A stretch of 16,261 bases of DNA from Ectocarpus siliculosus (lineage: Eukaryota > Sar > Phaeophyceae > Ectocarpales > Ectocarpaceae): assembly GCA_000310025.1 (NCBI GenBank), contig FN649751.1, forward strand, positions 5,048,614 through 5,064,874, written 5' to 3'. The position numbers and the translations under genes are program-made. The notes under the pieces are model-generated. The model did not search any database, was not told where the DNA came from, and saw only the letters and a program-made list of their open reading frames with translations. Positions 1 to 8,000 of the stretch are shown here, in pieces (position 1 is the stretch's first letter; each line of letters begins with the position of its first letter).

Positions 1-196
1 TTTTGTTGAGGTCCAGGTGACGTCGGGACTCACGCTCGGCAATTAGTGCAACCGTGTTGTCGTTAAGGGGCAAAATATCCGAGAGCATCTCCTGTTCAAG
101 GGGGTGGAAGTAGTCTTGGGGGTGATGGGCGAGGATGGGGGTTGTGGGAGGGGGAAATCGGAGGCGGGGGCCAGAACGCGTCAAGGAAGGGTGCAT
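1..196 (-). CDS. Unrecognised open frame running off the left edge
   Basis: On the minus strand an open frame starts after a TGA near 207. Its first ATG is at 196, giving 65 codons to the window edge. It has a Pro-rich start and then a more normal stretch, DYFHPLEQEMLSDILPL followed by NDNTVALIAERESRRHLDLNK. All three plus-strand frames are closed here. I do not recognise the protein. The ILPL-to-RR spacing weakly recalls Myb/SANT-like segments common in stramenopile genomes, but this cannot be tested with the fragment. It could be a final helicase exon: an AG at 116/115 preceded by a pyrimidine tract gives a matching phase. It lacks the expected Lys/Trp-rich Dbp10 tail, so a separate gene is as likely. 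Confidence 0.35.
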   Translation of the reverse strand, partial: MHPSLTRSGPRLRFPPPTTPILAHHPQDYFHPLEQEMLSDILPLNDNTVALIAERESRRHLDLNK

Positions 197-838
197 GCCG
201 TCCAACACCGCAAAAGAAAATCAATCCCACCACCATCATCGCATCACGCTTCATGAGAACCCGCCGTTGGTAACCGCAACCTTGCTGGTTGGGAAGCATC
301 GCGACAACAGAGCGGTTGACACCCACGACAGCACCAACTCCGCCACCCACGAGAACACAGCGATGCTTCGGCTATCAAGGCCCGGGATAAGCGGTTTGAA
401 CGCCTTGTGGTCAAGCCGCACACACGAGTGAAAACACCCTCCTTCCAAGGCCACGCCCTGTGACGTTACGCCCAGCCCGATCCTAAAGCCTGCCTAGTCC
501 CGTACCGTACCACGTCTCGAGTTCTCACCGCCCACGGATCCAAATGACACACCACATGCACCAGTCGATGTGGCAAACGGCGGAAACTTCCACGTCAGCT
601 CCAACTTGCTCGATTGCCAACCTCTTTCCCACCGACCATAATTTCCCCACCAACCATCTTTCCTCTTCGTGCCTCTGGTTCTCATCCGAATCGCCCGCCC
701 CGTTTCCCACCAACCATGATTCCTTTCCTGCCTCTGATCCTCATCCGAATCGACCGTCCCCTTTCCCCTGTTTCTCTCTCTCGCTTGCACCCTCGCCCGT
801 CCCCTATCCCTTGTGCCCCTCTCTATTTTCACCCTCAC
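197..838. other. Helicase 3' flank or last intron, no confident gene
   Basis: The segment holds a pyrimidine-rich stretch (about 640-840 on the plus strand) with a 59-60 bp tandem duplication, and scattered short open frames with no recognisable protein. A minus-strand frame at 251-454 codes 67 residues without motifs. No polyadenylation signal is clear on the minus strand. It is either intron 13 of the helicase or its downstream flank. Confidence 0.5.
648..767. repeat. 59-60 bp tandem duplication
   Basis: Two copies start with caccaaccat at 648 and 708 and share ctcatccgaatcg (681 and 740), with one internal indel and scattered substitutions. A partial third start (ccaccgaccat) precedes them at about 629. 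It lies in the helicase 3' flank or intron. Confidence 0.75.
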
Positions 839-998
839 CGCTCTCGGTCCTGATCTTCCTTGACCCGCCCGTCTTTCTCTCGCTGAGCTCTGCCAGGGTG
901 GTCTTGACAAACTTCTTCTTCCGGGAGTCCCAGTGCAGCAGCCGCTGCTTCTTGGCCATGTCCACGGCCTCGTCGGGATTCACGTCCAGAATAGCCTC
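839..998 (-). CDS. DDX54: DDX54 exon 13: Dbp10CT core (last confident exon)
   Basis: The exon encodes [29 protein letters not shown] and RKIRTES, the core of the Dbp10 C-terminal domain (human LKWDRKKKRFV and KKIKTESG). Acceptor agagcag is phase 0. The likely donor GTGAGG at 838/837 leaves one base. If it is not used, the frame reads 11 more codons to a TAG at 804-806 and keeps the conserved Gly after TES. Either end is possible. Confidence 0.88.
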
Positions 999-2058
999 CT
1001 GCTCTCGTAATACAACACACAACACACAACACACACACGAAAAACGAAATAAAACAAGTCAAGCATCGCCTCCTGCTGTCATACAACACACACAAGAAAT
1101 ATAAAGGCAAAAAAAAAATACGTCAAGAATCGCCTCCTTCTGGCGTACAACATCCACAAAAGAAAAAAACACGTCAAGAACAGCCTCCACTCCGTTCGTA
1201 CAACGCAACACATTGAAAAATAGAAACAAAATGCACCGCTGAGCGCGGGAATGGGCAGCAGGGTCCAGTCTCCGGGACCTAGATTTCCTGCAAAGGAGAA
1301 GTGCATTTTGTGTGTGTGTTGTGCAGGGTTGCAACCGCTCACCTCCAGACGACCGGCGGCGAAGCCATCCCCCGATTTTTCTACCGATCTCGGCTGCAGG
1401 GCCGCCTCCACGAACGAAGATGCCTCCCTGAATTCAACAAAAAAAACAACAATCGTGTAGCAAAAATTTCAGGGTTTGTGTGGAGACCGCCTTCCTTCAT
1501 AAAGGTGTACTAAACATCTCCAATGTGGAGAACACCTTCCTTCATAAAGGTACCATCTCCAATGTGGAGAACGCCTTCCTTCATAAAGGTACCATCTCCA
1601 ATGTGGAGAACACCTTCCTTCATAAAGGTACCATCTCCAATGTGGAGAACGCCTTCCTTCATAAAGGTGTACTAAACATCTCCCCAACGTCCGTGGAGGA
1701 CGATTCCCTCTTCTTCACCATGGCGTCGACGCATCTAGTTGAGAGTGTCACGTTTGTTCGGCTTAGCGTGCATACACTGCTGTGCCACCTCAGGAGTGTC
1801 GAGTACCACACACGACACTTCTCTCTGTAGGGACCCAAGAGAGAGTTTGCAACCAAAACGTCTGCAGCCCGTTTTCCTGCGAGGAGAACATCGAACGTCG
1901 AACATCGACAGCTCAATCGACGCACCGAAAGATATGTAGACCTGCACGCACCAATCACCGTAACACAACAGCAACAACAACAACAGTAGCAACAGTACCT
2001 AAACCAACAACACCAATACCAACAATAACAACACAAACAACAGCAACAACAACAACAA

Positions 2059-2099
<41 letters not shown>

Positions 2100-5000
2100 A
2101 CAGCAACAGCACCTACACCAACAACACCAACAACACCAACACCAACAACACAAACAACAACCCTCTCGCCCCACTCACGTCGTGCCGTATCCGATGTAAA
2201 ACGCCTTGTCGGCGAACCTCCCGGGGCCCCCGTTCCCCATCGCCCCGACACCACCACCACCACCGCCGCCCCCGCCGCCGCCCGCCGCCGTCTCCTCCTC
2301 CTCTTTCTCCAACTCATCCTCCAGCCCCGCCAACGAATCTCCCCCGCCATTCCGCCCCCCACCGTCGCCCCCCTTGGCCTTCTTGAGCCTCTTGCGCTCG
2401 AAGCGAGACAGCTTCTTCCGCTTCACGCCGGTCGCCGCCGGCACCGCCCCCTCGCTACTGCTCCCGCCGTTTCGTACCCCTGAAACGCCGCTTAAATCCG
2501 CCGCCGCCGCTGCAGCAGCAGCAGCAGCAGCAGTGCCGGACGCAACCGAAGAAGGGGGAACTTCGACGTGGTCACCGCCCCCACCTTCCACTTCCATCGC
2601 CTCGACCGCGTCACCGCCGTCCCCCTCCGCCGCCGCCGCCGCCACCGATGCTTCTGATTCGTTGGCGGCGGTCTCGTTGCGTGTGAGCAGCCTGTGGACG
2701 CGGGCCCTCTTGCGGACGGCGCCCATGACCTGGTCCATGTCCCCCTTGGCCTCCGTGCCGCCGCCGCCGAGGAGCTCGAAGATCGTCTCCTTCGGACGGA
2801 AGCTGGGTTGGTTTGGCGCGTTTATCGTGGCGGTGGTGGCAATCGTTGTTGCAAGTCAGAATGAGGTAGAGACATAGAGATTCAAAAGAGAGAGGCAGAG
2901 AGAGAGACAGACAGAGAGAGGAAGAAAGACAGACAGGCAGAGAGAGAGAGAGTGTCACCCTAGGTTTCTTCCTAATCGAGCTGTATCGTTGTGGGGCGTA
3001 GTGGCAAAAAAGGGCCAACTAGCGGCGGGAAATAGGGTGTAGTATTGGTAAGTGGAGTTTGGAAAGAGAAGGCGCCACCTTACACTACAAAGGACAGAGG
3101 AAGGGATGGGGGGGGTACGGTGAGGGGAATTTGGGGAAAGAGGGCGCCGTGTGCAGAATGCTGCGAGGCACCCCTCCGCCCCCCTTCCCCTTACAACAAA
3201 AAGAGCGTACTTGTAAACGACGCCAAAATATCGGCGTGGTCTATTAAACTAAGTCTCCCTCTCCACAGAAACACGTAGTCAAAGCGTTCAGAAAGGCAAC
3301 CAGCAGTGGAGCATGCGATCTCCTAACAAATCCCCGAGGATGTTCAAAACACGAAACAACTTTGGCGGCTCAGACAAGAATTCAACCGCAACTACCAACA
3401 TCACAAATCACGAACAGCGACATCACCACCACCACCACCATCACCATCACCATCACCATCACCAAAAACAACAACACTGAACAACAAAGTTGAGAATAAC
3501 CATGTCACGAACAGCGGTAACAGCAGCACCACCACAACAAACAGCTATACCACCACAACAATACAGCAACACCACCACAACAATACAGCAACACCACCAC
3601 AACAATACAGCAGCACCACCACAACAAACAGCTATAAATTTCTTCACCAATCCTGTCATCAAGCCCACCATACGAGACACACACACGCACACACCTTGAC
3701 ATCGCACGCATGAACTGGTTGCGGCCGGCGTGCGCGGCCGCGGAGTGCATGCCCCTTGCCTCGAAGCCCACCAGCAGGGGGTGCGTCTCCCCCCTGTCCA
3801 GCAGCTTGGCCCTCGCGATGGCTCGCCCGGAGGGGTCGGGCCTGGTCCTTCTGTACTGCTTCATGGCATTCTGGCACACCTGCTCGTCGCGTCGCACGTG
3901 TACACACGGCGGTGGCGGAATAGGGCCGCGATACGAGCTGTTTTTGGGAGGGTGGTATTTGGCGTATGGATTTCATGACATGCTGAGACGCACGTGATGT
4001 GGCACACGCGTAGTACCAAGTGTTGTCAATCGGCAACCGGCGGTGGGGTACAAGAACGGTAGTTCGGGGTTGCGGTACATGGCAACTTTTGGGGCCGCCT
4101 CCTCTTCGCTGTCCGAAACCATACAAAAAAAAGAGCACGACACTTACAAGCACCGGCGGCGATCATCAACCCCCCTTGACGCACAGCTAAATAGGTATTC
4201 TTCTCTCTACAGACTGCACGACGGACAGCATTTCTCGTAGTGGGGGATGAGGGGTGAGAGGGTGTAGACGATGGGGGTGAATGTCCCGAAAATCTTGTTG
4301 TTGGTCCGCTAGCCCGCCGATGAGCACACAAAGAAGAAAAAAAAACAGGGACCCGTCGTCGTCGGAACATGTTTCACGGTGCCTGCCTGCTGCCCCTGCT
4401 ACCGGCTTGCGTGGCACACCGGCCACCAACAAAGTACTACTTTCGACTGAGGTTATATCTCGAACGGGTAGTCTTTTCTGTGAGGTTATGTTTACTTTCC
4501 AAAAATACTACACAGCAGTCTTGAGAAGAAAAACAACACAAAAAAAAACTCGCACAGCAAGCACTCACCCGCTCCAGCCCGGAGAGGTTGGAGCCCGAGT
4601 TTCCGAGCATCTCCTTGAGGGACTCGTTCTCATCGTCCATCACCTATTTATTAGTAGATTAATATCGGCACCAGGTGTTGTTGCCGTTCGGTGAAGAGGG
4701 CAAATAAACCTCGTTTCAGAGACATTAGGTGCGTTAGAGGGAGAAAATGCCGGGGAAGCTATCTACGCGTAGGCTGCATCAACGGTCCAGAAATAGTAGG
4801 ACTAAATCGGCGATACCAAGAACAGGCATCAGGCGGGGTGTCATGGTAACCTACTGGGAGATCAAAATATGAGTACAACATTCCGAGGTGGGATGCACAG
4901 CTCCCCTCCCCTACGTCAGGCAAAGAACGGAATTGGACCGTGCAACACGGGGAGAGAGACAGAGAGAGAGAATACCCCCCCCCCCCCAACATCTATCGCC

Positions 5001-8000
5001 ATACCTGCTGGGGAAAGTTTCCGTAGTGTACCAGGTCCGGGTTAAGCTCCGACACATCGTACCCGACGATAGCCCCTCTCTCCCCTTCCTGCTCCTCCGC
5101 GTCACCCCCTCCAGCACCGACGCCGTCCACGGTGGCGCCATCCGGACCCGGCCCCTTGGGCGCGGTGTAAACGTTGGTAGGCTTACGCCCCAGGAAGAGG
5201 TGTAGGTCCAGCATGTGCGGGATCTCTTCCGGGTCCACGATGCTGTATGCCTGTGGTCGTTTGGCGGCGGCGGCAGCGGCGTGAGAACCAAAAGGAGAAG
5301 TGACGTTGTTGTTCGCTAGTGGAGCGGAAGACTTTGCAAAGCAAAACGGATCGCGCGAAGACGTTGCGTGTAAGGTTTGGGCCCGTGTATCTCATGGAGA
5401 AAAAACAGTTCTAGCGGCCGCCTTGCCGTATCTCATCTCACCGTTCCTGTCCGGCCCTGTCGCGCAGCGCGGCCGACGCGATGGACGAACAGCTTCGGGG
5501 CCGGAGGGAAGGCGTAGTTGATCACGTTGTTGAGGAGGGGGACGTCGATTCCACGGGCCGCGACATCGGTCACCACGAGAAGCTTCGTCTGCATCGCGTG
5601 GGCCAAGAAGTAGGGGGGGGGGGGGCGGACAGAGAGGAGGTTAATATTCACCTGAGCAGAATGCAAATTGTATGTCCGAAAACGGAGACCAGCGCAATTG
5701 AACAGGGGGGCCTGCGTCATTTTTGTGTGGGCACAAAAATAAATAAAAGTTCGGAACGGTGGTTAAGCCACCAGGAAGACAAAGAGAAGACGGCGACGGC
5801 GACAGCAACAACAACAACAAGGACCTCAAGTAATGTGCGGCGACCTTTCCCCTCCGCGAGCTCCCTCGAGTCTGTTAAAGGGTGATCTCCACACACACAC
5901 GACGACAGCTCGAGCAGCGGGAGTCACCGCACTAGCCGTTTCCAGCACTCGCCCGAGACTAGAGGCTAGAGCTCCCACACTCTCACACAGCAGTCAAGTC
6001 GCACGTCACCTTTCCCTTTCTAAACTTGTCGAGGTGGATAGACCGGGCTTCCTGGTCCATGGCCCCGTATACGACGCTGCTTGCAGTGCCAGCCTCTTTC
6101 AACAGCTGCATCGAACAAAGAAGAAGAAAAAAATAGACACAGATTGACGACAGTTCGTACGAAACTACTGGTAGTGTGTATGAAAAGAGACACGGAAAAC
6201 TGGAAACAGGTTTCACAAAAGTTTGAAAAAAGCAGTGCATTTACGAACACGCATCGGGAAAACGAAAAAAAAGGTAGACGGGGCGGGTATAAGAAGCAAG
6301 GGGCGGAAAAAGAATGCCCAATCAGGCAAGGGGTCCCACCTACACCTCTCAACGCCGTCAACAGAGACCGGCAATCACGATACAACAAAACACATTGCGC
6401 ATGTAGACGCGCACACGGGGCACCGCCGACTTGAAAACGATTACTGCCATGCTGTCCCGCGGAGGCTGGTACGTTATGATTGGTCAGCTGTCTGGCGCGT
6501 GTGCCACCGAAGAAAACAAGAAAACAAAGGCCCGGCAAAAGTTGCATGCGCTTTTTGTTGCTACTGTAAGCATTGCTGTTTCTTCCGAGTTGGCATTCAC
6601 AACAGCGGTGGGTACATCCCCCCGCACGTACATGGCGGCCTACCCGTCGACAAGAGTACAATGCCGATAGATTTGCCGTTCACGCCGTGTACAGTAGTTG
6701 AACAGATCGGCGCCGGGGGCGGGTGCGATTGGTTTCGTGACCCTTTCTCGGTCACAGCAAAACAGAAAGAGCCAGAAAACGTCTCTCATCACTCGCGAAG
6801 ATATAAGCATCTGCACAAATGACTACTTAAAACAAAAAGCAGGACAGGGCTAAGGACCCAGACCCCCCCTCCCCCCCCCCCCCGCGCGACATACAAACGA
6901 GACGGGGGCGAAAGCACGTTGACAAACAGGCCGAACTCTCCTTTCGCCTTACCTCGTGCAGAAACTCGGCGTGGTGACGAGTGGCAACGAAGACGATGGT
7001 CATGTCACCCTCCGGTATCACCTCCCTCAGAAGGAACAGCAGCGCGGCGGGCTTATCCAGGCTTCGGCAGGTCAGGAAAGCAAGGCTTGGGGGACGCGCA
7101 TGAAACAGCACCAGAGACGATGTGGTGTGGTAGGGTCGCAGCGAGTTTCGCGGTTATGTTGGCAGTTTCGTAGGGTGACGCGAGGCTGCTTTGGACAGAA
7201 GCAACGCATGGACGAGATACAAAGCTTCTGGTTTGCAAACGTCCAACCATTGAAGAACGGCCATCCAAAACGGGGCACGCATGGTCGGCCCTCACTGAGG
7301 TAGGGGGCTGCCTGCTGGGGTACCACCTGTTCCCGTCTCATCCGCTAGTATTAAAACAAGACTCTCACGGCGACACAACTCCACACGTGCCCATTTATAT
7401 CACCCTCAACCTAGCGTCTCAATCACCAACCCGACCCTTGGCTTGCCGTCACACCTCACACTCAACCAACGACAACATCCACAACAAGAACAACACGCAC
7501 ACCAACGACAACATCCACAACAACATCATCGACAAGATGGACATCAACGACAACACCACACCTGAGCTCGGTGCTGATCTTGCTCTCCGTGTCCAGGCGG
7601 ATGAGGACTGGGTCCTTCAGGCCGGCCCTCGCGAACTGCACGAGCTGCTTGGGCATCGTGGCGGAGAAGAGGAGCGACTGCCTCTCCTCGGGCACGCCGC
7701 GCATGATCTCCCGCAGCTGCTCGGCGAAGCCCATCTCGAACAGCCTGTCGGCCTCGTCGAACACCACCACCTCCACGCTGCGGAGGGTGAACTCGGGCAC
7801 TTCCTGGGGAGCGAGAACGACACAGGCGAGCAGAGAGCAAGGGCGTACCCATGTTTTGCATGCCTTAGTTTGTTAGACCACGCGTCCTCGAGACCAGTGA
7901 CCATGCCCCCTCGAGAGGACGGGGCATTGTTCCCACAGGAGGAAGAACCGATCGCATGGGGGGGGGGGCGGAGGGGTCAACCAGGTGGGACTTTCTGACA

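Larger units (their letters stand above)
1428..2178 (-). other. DDX54 intron 11, repeat-filled
   Basis: This 751-nt GT-AG intron runs between exons 11 and 12. It contains a CAA/CAG/CCA-type microsatellite close to the donor and a 39/45-bp minisatellite ending about 51 nt before the acceptor. The long open frames in both directions here (Cys-rich or Thr-rich) are by-products of the triplet repeats. Confidence 0.85.
2803..3694 (-). other. DDX54 intron 10, low complexity
   Basis: This 892-nt GT-AG intron runs between exons 10 and 11. It contains a GA/CAGA-rich tract (about 2865-2954), a CAC/CAT run (3421-3466) and a short minisatellite (3520-3636). No protein or RNA gene was recognised. Confidence 0.85.

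Noticed and set aside
1479-1683. CRISPR-like array
   Set aside because: Units are contiguous at 39 bp with no unique spacers, and the setting is a eukaryotic intron. It is a minisatellite.
1659-2174. Minus-strand 171-codon Cys-rich open frame
   Set aside because: The Cys/Trp run is the triplet microsatellite read in one frame. The rest has no motif, and the segment is intron 11 of the helicase by phase-consistent splicing.
1782-2483. Plus-strand 233-codon Thr/Ala-rich open frame
   Set aside because: It is made of the CAA/CAG microsatellite plus the antisense of helicase exon 11. There is no recognisable domain.
2206-2877. Plus-strand 223-codon Pro/Ser/Ala-rich open frame
   Set aside because: It is the antisense shadow of exon 11, whose GC-rich triplet repeats keep several frames open.
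6020-6822. Overlapping open frames of about 200 codons on both strands
   Set aside because: They lie mostly in intron 5, disagree with the helicase frame and show no domain, signal or repeat pattern.
7387-7998. Plus-strand 203-codon open frame
   Set aside because: It is antisense to helicase exon 4 and its repeat-rich flank.
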